DNA of 64,000 nucleotides from G963662655 sp963665015 (GTDB lineage: Bacteria; Cloacimonadota; Cloacimonadia; Cloacimonadales; JAIOQZ01): NCBI GenBank assembly GCA_963665015.2, contig CAXXSY010000003.1:1364001-1428000 (forward strand), read 5' to 3'. The notes under the pieces are model-generated. The model saw only the letters and a list, made by a program, of their open reading frames with translations. It ran no database searches and was not told where the DNA came from. Every line of letters begins with the position of its first letter. Positions within the stretch are counted from its first letter, which is position 1. The position numbers were made by a program, and so were the translations under genes. Below are positions 1 through 7,278 of this stretch, piece after piece.

Positions 1-1
1 G

Positions 2-1216
2 GAATCCACCGGAATCTGCTCCGGAGACTTCATCCTCAGGATCAACGGCAATCCGATCCGCGATTTCCTCGATTTTCAGTTCCACTCGAACGATGACGAT
101 ATCCTCTCGCTCGAATACCTGAATCGGCTAAATAAAATTATTCGCGTCCACTACGATTACATGCTGGACGGCGATATGGGCATCGAGCTCGAGCCTCACG
201 ACTGCCGTGAATGCGTCAACGACTGCGTTTTCTGCTTCGTCGATCAGATGCCGCCCGATATGCGCCCCTCGCTCAACGTAAAGGACGACGACTACGCCTT
301 CTCCTTCGTATTCGGCAACTTCGTCACCCTGACCAACCTCTCCATGCAGCAGCTCGAGCGCAACGTAGAAATGAGACTCTCACCGATGTACATCTCCGTT
401 CACACCACCGACCCGATTCTTCACAAGAAAATGCTCCGCTACAGGCTCGATTTTGACATCATGCAGCGGCTGCGCTACCTGAACGAACACGGGATCGAGA
501 TGCACACCCAGATCGTGGTGGTGCCGGGATGGAACGACGGCGAGGTGCTCGAAAAATCGCTCTCCGATCTGCTCACGCTCGAAAACGTCACCACAATCGG
601 AGTCGTGCCCGTCGGGCTTACCCGATTCCGCAAACACCTGACCGACCTCCGGCGCGTCAATCCGGATGAGGCATGCAAGATCATCGAGACGGCGGATTCG
701 TTCAATCGCACGCAGGATTTCAACCGCATATTCTGCTCGGACGAACTCTATCTGGTCGCCGGTATCGATATCCCCGACGAGGACTTTTACCTCGATTTCG
801 AGCAGATCGAAAACGGCATCGGCATGGTCCGCACGCTGATCGAGAACTGGGAGGCCTACAAAGAGGAGTTTTTAGGGGAATTCCTGCAAGGGGGATGGCA
901 ACGAATCGCGCTGGTGACGGGAGAGCTTGCCTACCCACTGATCGAGTCCATCGCGCAGGAAATCACCGATTTCGGTGTCTTTGCCGAGGTGATCGCGGTG
1001 AAGAACCGTTTTCTGGGCGAAAGCGTCACCGTGGCGGGACTGCTGACCGGTTCGGACATCGTCGCACAGGTTGATGGATCCGGCTACGACGCCATCCTGA
1101 TACCCTCCAGCATCCTCAATACGGACGGGTTTACACTCGACGGATTCACGCTCGAAGAGATGGAGAAGCGGATCAATTGCCGGATCGTTCTTCTCGACGA
1201 GCTGATGCAGCGATAA
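2..1216 (+). CDS. DUF512 radical-SAM-like FeS protein, 5' end cut by window edge
   Basis: The reading frame is open from base 2, so the gene starts outside the window. The first residues (GDFILRINGNPIRDF) read as the end of a PDZ-like domain. A cysteine cluster follows (CRECVNDCVFCF, then VDQMP) and the conserved stretch FGNFVTLTNL, both typical of the DUF512 family (PDZ, radical-SAM-like FeS core, C-terminal DUF512). Family members are about 430-450 residues; roughly 404 are visible here. Their substrate is unknown, so no reaction is assigned. The first internal ATG is at 161, but the upstream in-frame sequence is clearly conserved protein, so that is not the start. No partner gene is visible beside it. 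Confidence 0.85.
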   Translation, partial: ESTGICSGDFILRINGNPIRDFLDFQFHSNDDDILSLEYLNRLNKIIRVHYDYMLDGDMGIELEPHDCRECVNDCVFCFVDQMPPDMRPSLNVKDDDYAFSFVFGNFVTLTNLSMQQLERNVEMRLSPMYISVHTTDPILHKKMLRYRLDFDIMQRLRYLNEHGIEMHTQIVVVPGWNDGEVLEKSLSDLLTLENVTTIGVVPVGLTRFRKHLTDLRRVNPDEACKIIETADSFNRTQDFNRIFCSDELYLVAGIDIPDEDFYLDFEQIENGIGMVRTLIENWEAYKEEFLGEFLQGGWQRIALVTGELAYPLIESIAQEITDFGVFAEVIAVKNRFLGESVTVAGLLTGSDIVAQVDGSGYDAILIPSSILNTDGFTLDGFTLEEMEKRINCRIVLLDELMQR

Positions 1217-1252
1217 AAGCGACAGGGATTTCGGGTTTTCATCGAAAATTCA

Positions 1253-1281
1253 TTGACACGCATAACGCGATGGAATTAGTG
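1253..1281 (+). promoter_or_regulatory. Possible promoter of tRNA-His
   Basis: A perfect TTGACA (1253-1258) lies 42 bases before the tRNA. The -10 region around 1275-1281 is a poor match, so only the -35 box is convincing. Confidence 0.35.
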
Positions 1282-1299
1282 GTTTCACGCAATAGATAT

Positions 1300-1376
1300 G
1301 GTGGCTGTAGTTCAGTTGGTAGAGCACAGGATTGTGGCTCCTGGCGTCGTGGGTTCAAATCCCATCAGCCACCCCA
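1300..1376 (+). tRNA. tRNA-His (anticodon GTG)
   Basis: The cloverleaf is complete. The anticodon stem is 1327-1331/1339-1343 with loop TTGTGGC and anticodon GTG at 1334-1336. The acceptor GTGGCTG pairs with CAGCCAC. A G at 1300 supplies the histidine-specific G-1 opposite C73, and CCA is encoded at 1374-1376. A GNAT gene begins 22 bases downstream. Confidence 0.97.
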
Positions 1377-1398
1377 TCTTTTTAACCAGGGCAAGCCA

Positions 1399-2223
1399 AT
1401 GAACGTTCAGCATATTACTTTCGACCAACTCTCCGACGACTCTCTGACGATACCAGAAGCAGTGCGCGAGCATCTCGTTTCCACCTTCGCGCATAGAGAC
1501 CGAAAACCGGACTTTTACCTGACTGGCGACGCGGGATTCTTCATGCTTCCACAGAGAGGTTCCAAAATCTACTTTCTGCACTACTTCCTGCGGGAACTTC
1601 AGCCAAACGAAGTCAGTGAAATCGTATCCTATCTGCGGGATCATCTGCGGGATATCGAGTATAAATGGATTACGGTCATGTACCGGTACGATTCGCCAAC
1701 CAGACATCAGCTGCCCCTGTTCGCCAGAAATTTCGACATCGAGAATAGTTCGTCGCGATTCGAGATGACGGCGCCGGAGCAGAAGCTTGCCATCAAGCCG
1801 GACGGATTCACCTGGAACCGGGTCATGCCCGACGAAGATTCGCTTCTGAAATTCCACCTGGAAATCTATTCGGACGATCCGGAGTATATGGAACCGACCT
1901 GGGATTATCTGATCCCCCATTTCCTTTCCAGCGAGAGCAGCCCGTCCTGCATCAACTGCTACGACGGTGACGCACTCGCCGGATGCCTGCTTTCACTCGA
2001 TGAGGGCGACTACGTCTATCTCTACAACATCGGAACGCTGTCCGAATACCGGCAGAAAGGCATCGCCACCAGTCTGCTGAAGCGTTTCATCAATACCTAT
2101 CCGGGTAGAAATCTCCAGCTCAACGTCTTCAGCCATACCCCAAACGCAGCCAGACTGTACAGAAAATTCGGCTTCGAGGAGACGCTGGTGACGCAGTTGA
2201 TCGCAAGGAAGTTTTCCGGCTGA
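1399..2223 (+). CDS. GNAT-family N-acetyltransferase, 274 aa
   Basis: The C-terminal half (about residues 130-274) is a GNAT fold. It contains the acetyl-CoA binding motif A stretch YLYNIGTLSEYRQKGIATSLL (shown here at 21 positions only in part: the key residues are R-Q-K-G-I-A) and the closing motif NAARLYRKFGFEE. The N-terminal 125 residues are not recognised and may be a second degenerate GNAT half. The ATG at 1399 is chosen over a longer open frame because the longer frame would run through tRNA-His; a weak AGGGC ribosome site lies upstream. It probably acetylates a small molecule or protein amine; the substrate cannot be told. It could be cotranscribed with the tRNA. Confidence 0.8.
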   Translation: MNVQHITFDQLSDDSLTIPEAVREHLVSTFAHRDRKPDFYLTGDAGFFMLPQRGSKIYFLHYFLRELQPNEVSEIVSYLRDHLRDIEYKWITVMYRYDSPTRHQLPLFARNFDIENSSSRFEMTAPEQKLAIKPDGFTWNRVMPDEDSLLKFHLEIYSDDPEYMEPTWDYLIPHFLSSESSPSCINCYDGDALAGCLLSLDEGDYVYLYNIGTLSEYRQKGIATSLLKRFINTYPGRNLQLNVFSHTPNAARLYRKFGFEETLVTQLIARKFSG

Positions 2224-2416
2224 CGAACAATAAACGAAACGATCTGGCTCTTCTGAACCGATAGCGAGCCTGTTCGATGTCGATATCCTTATAATCATAG
2301 AACAACCAAGAAATATCTTCCAGCCCGTTGCATAGTCGTTCGGGCACTCAGAAAACTGACATCCGCCTTGGCACTGCCCTCCAGAAAAAAAAAGAAAAGA
2401 AATTTGCATATTGAGC

Positions 2417-2461
2417 TTGACAGTGTTACATTGTTGGTGTTCTATGTCACCGAAACACCAA
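2417..2461 (+). promoter_or_regulatory. Promoter with overlapping inverted-repeat operator for the GntR regulator
   Basis: TTGACA (2417-2422) is followed after 17 bases by a weak -10, TTCTAT (2440-2445). A perfect inverted repeat, TTGGTGTT (2434-2441) and AACACCAA (2454-2461) with a 12-base spacer, covers the -10 and the likely start site. It lies just before a YtrA-type repressor gene, the expected position of an autoregulatory operator. Confidence 0.6.
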
Positions 2462-2472
2462 AGGGGGTGCTG

Positions 2473-2847
2473 ATGAAAAAGTTCGACGATAACGTACCCA
2501 TCTATCTCCAGCTCAGGGAGGAGATAGAGAAGGCGATTATCCTGGGATCGGTTAAGGAGGATGAAATGATACCATCGATCAGGACGCTGGCACAGCAATA
2601 CAGGCTGAACCCGCAAACCGTATCGAATGCTCTCAGTGAACTGGTGAATGAGGGCGTGATTTATAAGAAGAGGGGGATCGGCTTCTTCGTGGAGAAGGAA
2701 GCGCAACTGCTTCTCCAGCAGAAGAAGGTGACCGATTTCCGCAACAACGAGATGGAACAGACGATTCGCAAGGGCAAAGAGTTGGGCGTCACGCGAGGCG
2801 AGTTCATCGACGCCGTCGAATCGGTGTATTCGAAAAAGGGGGAATGA
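2473..2847 (+). CDS. GntR-family regulator, YtrA subfamily, 124 aa
   Basis: A short GntR regulator. The winged helix occupies residues 1-75: the opening VPIYLQLREEIEKAI and the recognition-helix region SIRTLAQQYRLNPQTVSNAL are typical. A tail of about 45 residues replaces the large effector domain of other GntR proteins, which marks the YtrA subfamily. Such proteins usually repress the ABC exporter genes that follow them, and here an ATPase gene starts one base after the stop. The ATG at 2473 is preceded by a strong AAGGGGGTG ribosome site; the longer open frame upstream would run through the promoter and operator. The inducer is unknown; envelope-active compounds are the usual inducers in Firmicutes. 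Confidence 0.88.
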   Translation: MKKFDDNVPIYLQLREEIEKAIILGSVKEDEMIPSIRTLAQQYRLNPQTVSNALSELVNEGVIYKKRGIGFFVEKEAQLLLQQKKVTDFRNNEMEQTIRKGKELGVTRGEFIDAVESVYSKKGE

Positions 2848-2848
2848 T

Positions 2849-3694
2849 ATGAGCTTGATGGAGATACGCAATCTGACCAAGCGCTACGGCAAGTTCGAGG
2901 CGTTGAAAGACGTGAACCTGAAGCTGCCGCGCGGCAAGATCATCGGACTGCTGGGCAAGAATGGCGCCGGCAAGACGACGCTCATGCGCTCGATGCTCGG
3001 TCTGCTGAAATACGAGGGAGAAATCCTCTTCGAGGACGAGCCGATGCAGTCGCTGAAGCACAAGTTCTTCGAGCGGGTCGCCTTTATTCCCGATGTCAAC
3101 GGACTGGACGATCGGCTGACCGTGGAGCAGACGCTGAAATTCGTCGCCTCGCAGAATCCGCGCTGGAAGGAATCGACCGCGATCAACCTGCTCGCCAAGA
3201 GCGGACTCTCGCCCAAACACAAGATCGGCAAGCTTTCCAAGGGTATGAAGACCAAGCTCTACCTGCTGGTTACCCTCTCGCTGGACGTCGATCTCCTGAT
3301 TCTGGACGAGCCGACGCTGGGCCTCGACATCGTCTTCCGCAAGGAGTTCTTCAACACCATTCTGGGCGAATTCTTCGACGAGAACAAAACCATCATCATC
3401 TCGACCCATCAGGTGGAAGAGGTGGAACAGATTCTTCAGGAGATTATCTTCATTGACAAAGGGCAGATTCTGCTGCACGAAGATGTAGAAGCGCTCAAAG
3501 ACCGCTACAAACTGCTCAGCGTTCCAGTGGATCGCAGGGCGGAACTGATGGCGGCGAACCCGAAACAGGTCAATTATACTTTGGGCAAGATATCCGCCAT
3601 CGTGGATAACCACGTCGAAATCGATGGCGCCGAGTACGAACGCCCCGGGCTGTCCGACCTGTTCATGTCGGAGATGGGAGGTAACAATGAATAA
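2849..3694 (+). CDS. ABC transporter ATP-binding protein, YtrB-like, 281 aa
   Basis: This is a complete nucleotide-binding subunit. It has Walker A GKNGAGKTT (near residue 36), a divergent signature LSKGMKTKL, Walker B LLILDEP, and the switch histidine in STHQ. The last 70 residues form the extra C-terminal region common in drug or bacteriocin exporters of this class. It starts one base after the GntR gene and overlaps the permease start by 8 bases, so the genes are translationally coupled. It should energise the permease encoded next, at the inner membrane. The substrate is not predictable. Confidence 0.92.
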   Translation: MSLMEIRNLTKRYGKFEALKDVNLKLPRGKIIGLLGKNGAGKTTLMRSMLGLLKYEGEILFEDEPMQSLKHKFFERVAFIPDVNGLDDRLTVEQTLKFVASQNPRWKESTAINLLAKSGLSPKHKIGKLSKGMKTKLYLLVTLSLDVDLLILDEPTLGLDIVFRKEFFNTILGEFFDENKTIIISTHQVEEVEQILQEIIFIDKGQILLHEDVEALKDRYKLLSVPVDRRAELMAANPKQVNYTLGKISAIVDNHVEIDGAEYERPGLSDLFMSEMGGNNE

Positions 3695-4523
3695 CTTCAT
3701 GGGACTCATCAAGAAAGACTGGATCCTGTCACGCAAAACCGCTTTGCTGACGTTGTGGATCACGGCCGGCATGCTGGTTCTGGTCCTCGGACTCACGATT
3801 TCGGCTTACTTCTACCACGGATTTGAATTCAACATCTTTGAACTGCACGGTATGCTGGACGACGTCGGCGATCCGCTCAATGTCGGTGTCTTCATGTTCA
3901 ACGTGATGCTGGCGAATTTCCCCGGACTGCTGGCGCTGATTTTTGCAGCTTCGCTTGCCGGTGGCGCGCTGAACAACGATTCGCAGAAACATTGTGAAGT
4001 GTTCTATCGCATACAGCCGGTTTCGTTCTGGAAAGTCACCGCGTCCCGTTTCATCGTCACGATCGGCGGCAATCTGGCCACGCTGTTCGTAGCGACGTTC
4101 GGGCTGTTCATCTTCTTCAACATCATGGGTTTCATGGTCATCGGATCGTACAACATCTGGGTTGCGTTCAAGGGCATGATGCTGGGCTACATCGAGTTCG
4201 CGCTGATCATCCTGGTGGTGGGAAGCTTCGGCTACCTCTGTTCGGCGATCTTCAAGGACAAGGCGTTTGCCAAAGGTCTTGGCATCATCATCATCGCCTC
4301 GGCGCTGATCGCGATCATCAACCTGTTGTTCCAGTGGAAAATCCCGCAACCGATTTTCGAGCTGGGAAAGTTTCTCTTCGAATTCGACGTAAAGAACCTC
4401 GGAATCAAGGAAGCGATGAACTGGAGCATCCTTTTCCGGTGGGAACACATGTGGAAAATCGTGTTTGCCGGAGCCACGTATGTGATCGGCAGCTACCTCT
4501 ATAAAATCAAGGAAGTTAAATAA
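3687..4523 (+). CDS. ABC transporter permease, ABC-2 type, 278 aa
   Basis: A hydrophobic protein with about six membrane segments, beginning MNNFMGLIKKDWILSRK, which resembles the start of ABC-2/YtrC-type permeases. The first segment lies at about residues 20-45 and the last near 255-275. The start at 3687 is preceded by GGGAGGTAACA; the longer frame starting at 3624 lies inside the ATPase gene and is rejected. Coupling to the ATPase gene and the shared operator imply a single exporter or envelope-stress unit. The protein is shorter than multidrug permeases. Confidence 0.85.
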   Translation: MNNFMGLIKKDWILSRKTALLTLWITAGMLVLVLGLTISAYFYHGFEFNIFELHGMLDDVGDPLNVGVFMFNVMLANFPGLLALIFAASLAGGALNNDSQKHCEVFYRIQPVSFWKVTASRFIVTIGGNLATLFVATFGLFIFFNIMGFMVIGSYNIWVAFKGMMLGYIEFALIILVVGSFGYLCSAIFKDKAFAKGLGIIIIASALIAIINLLFQWKIPQPIFELGKFLFEFDVKNLGIKEAMNWSILFRWEHMWKIVFAGATYVIGSYLYKIKEVK

Positions 4524-4537
4524 CAAGGGAGTATGCT

Positions 4538-5263
4538 ATGAGAAAGACAGGCTATATACTGGTTGTTTTTATCGTTCTGTTGACCGTTTTCGGGTGCTAT
4601 GATACCGATATGTCCGAGGCGGAACGGGATTCGGTGACGTTCGATCTGGAGGGCATCAAGCCGCTCGAACTGGATATCGAATTCGCCATCGGCAAGCTCG
4701 AGATCGAAACCGGTACCGGCAAACTCACGGAAGCCAAATTCGCCTGGAACAACGACTCGCTGAAACCCGAATATAGCATGACCACGAGCGACGACGGCTA
4801 TCGGATGACGCTTTCGCACGTCGGCGGAAATTCTTCCATGAAAAAAGCTTACAGCGAATGGGAAGTCTTGCTGAACGAAGATGTTCCGCTTGATCTTACC
4901 GTCGAATGCGGCGTCGGTGAATCGACAATCGACCTCTCCCGCGCGAACCTGCGCTCGCTGTTCATGGACCTCGGAATCGGAGACACATCGATCGATATGA
5001 ATGGAAGCTATCATGAGGATATCGTCGCGGAGATCAACACGGGCATCGGCGAAGTGGATATCAAGCTTCCAAGCCACGTCGGGCTTCGCGTCGAAGTGGA
5101 TCGCGGGCTGGGCGAAGTCGGTATTGAAGGTTTGCACCAGACGGAAGACGGTGTTTACGAAAACGATCTCTACCACGAAGACGTGACCAAGATCGAGATC
5201 GAGATGTCAACCGGCATCGGTACCGTCGATATCGATGCCACGCCGGAGGAAGTAGCGCTTTAG
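4538..5263 (+). CDS. Lipoprotein with toast-rack / DUF4097-like beta repeats, 241 aa
   Basis: The signal peptide ends in a lipobox (LLTVFGC, Cys near residue 21), so the product is a lipoprotein. The mature part repeats a glycine-rich strand pattern (IGKLEIETGTG, CGVGESTIDL, LGIGDTSIDM, TGIGEVDI, GLGEVGIEG, TGIGTVDI), as in the right-handed toast-rack/LiaF-type or DUF4097 adhesin-like folds. An AAGGGAG ribosome site precedes the ATG, and the gene follows the permease by 14 bases. Such proteins often sit in envelope-stress operons regulated by YtrA or LiaR, which fits this context. No enzymatic function is expected. Confidence 0.75.
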   Translation: MRKTGYILVVFIVLLTVFGCYDTDMSEAERDSVTFDLEGIKPLELDIEFAIGKLEIETGTGKLTEAKFAWNNDSLKPEYSMTTSDDGYRMTLSHVGGNSSMKKAYSEWEVLLNEDVPLDLTVECGVGESTIDLSRANLRSLFMDLGIGDTSIDMNGSYHEDIVAEINTGIGEVDIKLPSHVGLRVEVDRGLGEVGIEGLHQTEDGVYENDLYHEDVTKIEIEMSTGIGTVDIDATPEEVAL

Positions 5264-5286
5264 TTTCAGGTCCTCCTAACCTGATC

Positions 5287-5325
5287 GGATTTCGCCGGCC
5301 ACACCAGTTCAAGGCCGGCGAATCC
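5287..5325 (+). terminator. Strong GC hairpin after the ABC operon
   Basis: TCGCCGGCC and GGCCGGCGA flank a 12-base loop, extended by GGAT/ATCC. No T-run follows, so it is a terminator-like hairpin or an mRNA 3' end stabiliser rather than a classical intrinsic terminator. Confidence 0.5.
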
Positions 5326-5357
5326 ATTTATGGGGCCAGGTTTCCGAGCGCATCCCG

Positions 5358-5426
5358 CGGAACGCGGACGTCCTCGTCCGCATCTCTTCTCCAGGGAACG
5401 CGGACGTCCTCGTCCGCATCTCTTCA
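5358..5426. repeat. Two tandem hairpin repeats (REP-like), 36-bp period
   Basis: Two identical hairpins, GCGGACG-TCCT-CGTCCGC, lie at 5364-5381 and 5400-5417, each followed by CATCTCTTC. They belong to the hairpin family found in many gaps of this window (7-bp stem, 4-base loop). Confidence 0.85.
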
Positions 5427-5440
5427 CTTAGCTGAAGGGA

Positions 5441-5540
5441 TAATCTGTCGTCCCTCCGGGACTTTGTGCTTCTCGCATAGCCTTGTATCCGGCACTTACG
5501 TGTCGGGCTAAAATCTTACGTCCTTCCAGGACTTCAGGAT
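5441..5540. repeat. Three-hairpin repeat cluster
   Basis: Three short hairpins lie in about 90 bases: GTCCC-TCC-GGGAC (5450-5462), CCGGCAC-TTAC-GTGTCGG (5489-5506, one G-T pair) and GTCCT-TCC-AGGAC (5520-5532). The outer two are versions of one unit with compensated stem changes. A partial relative lies at 51631-51651. The rest of the gap up to the tRNA-Leu gene shows no feature. Confidence 0.65.
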
Positions 5541-5664
5541 CATCATTACAGCATTCACCTACTCGATTTGAAAGACTCGGTTTACAGCAGGGACAGATTG
5601 ATTGCAGTGTATTGAGCATGGTTGTAAATTCTTTGGGATTAATCTCAGAATTTGAAAAAGAAAA

Positions 5665-5752
5665 TGGTACCAGAGGCCGGACTTGAACCGGCACGCAGTA
5701 AAACTGCGAGGGATTTTAAGTCCCTTGTGTCTACCAATTCCACCACTCCGGC
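5665..5752 (-). tRNA. tRNA-Leu (anticodon TAA)
   Basis: Read on the minus strand, the cloverleaf has the long variable arm of a class II tRNA, anticodon loop CTTAAAA (anticodon TAA), acceptor GCCGGAG/CTCTGGT and an encoded CCA (5665-5667). Confidence 0.96.
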
Positions 5753-5762
5753 AAAGATAAGA

Positions 5763-5836
5763 TGGAGGCGACACCCGGATTCGAACCGGGGGTGAGGATT
5801 TTGCAGACCCTTGCCTTACCACTTGGCGATGTCGCC
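5763..5836 (-). tRNA. tRNA-Cys (anticodon GCA)
   Basis: Minus-strand cloverleaf with anticodon loop CTGCAAA, acceptor beginning GGCGAC, the cysteine-typical discriminator T73 and an encoded CCA. Confidence 0.96.
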
Positions 5837-5848
5837 GTGTAAAAAAAA

Positions 5849-5924
5849 TGGAGCGGGAAACGGGACTCGAACCCGCGACAACTACCTTGGCAAGGTAGCG
5901 CTCTACCACCTGAGCTATTCCCGC
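5849..5924 (-). tRNA. tRNA-Gly (anticodon GCC)
   Basis: Minus-strand cloverleaf with anticodon loop TTGCCAA, acceptor GCGGGAA/TTCCCGC, discriminator T73 and an encoded CCA. It is the first of three tRNAs spaced 10-12 bases apart, so they form one transcript Gly-Cys-Leu. Confidence 0.96.
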
Positions 5925-5941
5925 CCGAGCAAGCAAAGCAA

Positions 5942-5969
5942 AACCTATTTACCCCCGTCAGTCTGTCAA
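5942..5969 (-). promoter_or_regulatory. Promoter of the tRNA Gly-Cys-Leu operon
   Basis: On the minus strand, TTGACA (5969-5964) is followed after 16 bases by TAGGTT (5947-5942). This places the start about 10 bases before tRNA-Gly. Confidence 0.5.
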
Positions 5970-6034
5970 TGAATTTCTGCGATTTTACGCAGGTATCCTT
6001 CATGCGAATCAGTAACGATCGAGATTACAGATGA

Positions 6035-6862
6035 TTATGCTCGATAGATCGCTGCGGAAAGGTAGCCCACCACCTGCGTGTGATCACCGCTGGTGTGCCC
6101 TGAATGGGTGTAGTCGAGCACCTTTGACCGGTCGTATCCGAGGGCGTTGGCCATTTCGATCAGCGTAAGGATTCCGCCGAATCCGCATGCCTCGGTGTGG
6201 TTCCGGCTAATATGCTCCCAAAGTCCCAGCGCGTCCAGCTTTTCGATCGAGTCGATCAGGATCCTGTCGAGCAATTCGGCTTCCTTGCTGTCATGGTAGT
6301 GCGAAAGGTCGCTGCTGACGATGAAGGTCGTGCGATCCAGCCGATCCCCGAATACCTCCAGGAGAATCTCCGACAACCTTTTCGAGTTGCGGTAATCCTG
6401 CGTTCCGAGAACGATGGGAACGATCATCGCATCGGGTTGTACGACCTGCAAAAACGGTAGCTGCACCTCCAGCGAATGCTCCATCTCGTGCGCGACGGGG
6501 AAGAACGACAGCTCTTCGTAATCGAGCAGTTGCTCGATGGTGTCGCGATCCGTTTCCACCTTGCCAAGCGGAGTCGAGTAAGCGTCGTAATCGCCCACCG
6601 AGCAGGTGAAGCCGCCCACGCGATGGCTCGGTGCGATGATCACCGCTGTGTCAATTTCTCTTTCCTCCAGCAGCTTGAACGAATGACCCGCGCACGATCC
6701 CGAATAGACATACCCCGCGTGTGGAGAGATCACGCCCAGCAAGTCTCCGTCGATTCGATCGACCTGGGCTCGATCGACAAAGTCCCGCACCTCTCGATGC
6801 AGCCTTTCCTTGTTCGATGTGTAGAACATCCCGGCCACGACCGGCTTTCTTGTAGAGCTCAT
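6035..6862 (-). CDS. MEMO1-family protein (AmmeMemoRadiSam B-like), 275 aa
   Basis: A full-length MEMO family protein, related to LigB-type dioxygenases. Recognisable blocks are RKPVVAGMFY at the N-terminus, GVISPHAGYVYSG (near residues 43-55), EMEHSLEVQLPFL (near 125-138), SSDLSHYHD and a C-terminal GHTSGD. The conserved His/Asp residues that form the metal site in relatives are present. Bacterial members commonly accompany an AMMECR1 protein and a radical SAM enzyme, but neither of those is adjacent here; the radical SAM gene at 8373 is of another type. An AAGGAGGTCGATATG ribosome site supports the start. The biochemical role is not established. Confidence 0.88.
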   Translation of the reverse strand: MSSTRKPVVAGMFYTSNKERLHREVRDFVDRAQVDRIDGDLLGVISPHAGYVYSGSCAGHSFKLLEEREIDTAVIIAPSHRVGGFTCSVGDYDAYSTPLGKVETDRDTIEQLLDYEELSFFPVAHEMEHSLEVQLPFLQVVQPDAMIVPIVLGTQDYRNSKRLSEILLEVFGDRLDRTTFIVSSDLSHYHDSKEAELLDRILIDSIEKLDALGLWEHISRNHTEACGFGGILTLIEMANALGYDRSKVLDYTHSGHTSGDHTQVVGYLSAAIYRA

Positions 6863-6950
6863 ATCGACCTCCTTCCATCGGAATACTCAATCAGTTATTC
6901 GTACATGTCAAGTAACTAATTCGGATAGCTGCATCTCATCCATTGTAGGC

Positions 6951-7081
6951 GTTGATTTGCGAGGGAATGCCGAGCTGGAGCTCGGCGGTCCGGAGGGAGG
7001 GGCTCGCCCGGAGGTCGAGCGCTACGAGGGAAATCAACTTCCGAATGTGATGCGCCAGCATCTCTTCCGAATGTTGATTTC
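6951..7081. repeat. Composite hairpin-repeat block between 6863 and 7278
   Basis: It contains, in order: GTTGATTT (6951-6958); a perfect hairpin GCCGAGC-TGGA-GCTCGGC (6969-6986); an imperfect hairpin with arms GCTCG/CGAGC (7002-7020); and a 52-bp palindrome (7030-7081) with outer arms GAAATCAAC/GTTGATTTC and inner hairpin GATGC-GCCA-GCATC. A related block with changed but still complementary stems lies at 61960-62183. No gene is seen in this gap. Confidence 0.8.
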
Positions 7082-7170
7082 CATGCCCCGTGTCTCATTA
7101 CATGCCATGCGTAAGAACCTCGAGAACATTCATAAGTATGCAGAAGGACACGCGCGAAGAGGGAAGAGAT

Positions 7171-7188
7171 GCCGAGTTGGAGTTCGGC
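7171..7188. repeat. Degenerate GCCGAG hairpin
   Basis: GCCGAGT-TGGA-GTTCGGC is a decayed copy of the hairpin at 6969-6986, followed by the same CGGTCC-GAG tail. Confidence 0.7.
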
Positions 7189-7278
7189 GGTCCAGAGAGA
7201 GGAAAACAATTTCCGAGCGCGCTTTTTCATTGACATCGAAGAATGTAATGAACGGAATGATAAAAAAAGGGAGGCCTC

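Noticed and set aside
2804..3796. Long antisense ORF (330 aa) under the ABC genes
   Set aside because: Composition and periodicity are those of the complement of real genes; no ribosome site or family features. The same holds for antisense ORFs at 8322-9326, 40824-42053 and 46849-47874.
5559..6003. Minus-strand ORFs of 90-125 residues
   Set aside because: They run through the tRNA Leu, Cys and Gly genes.
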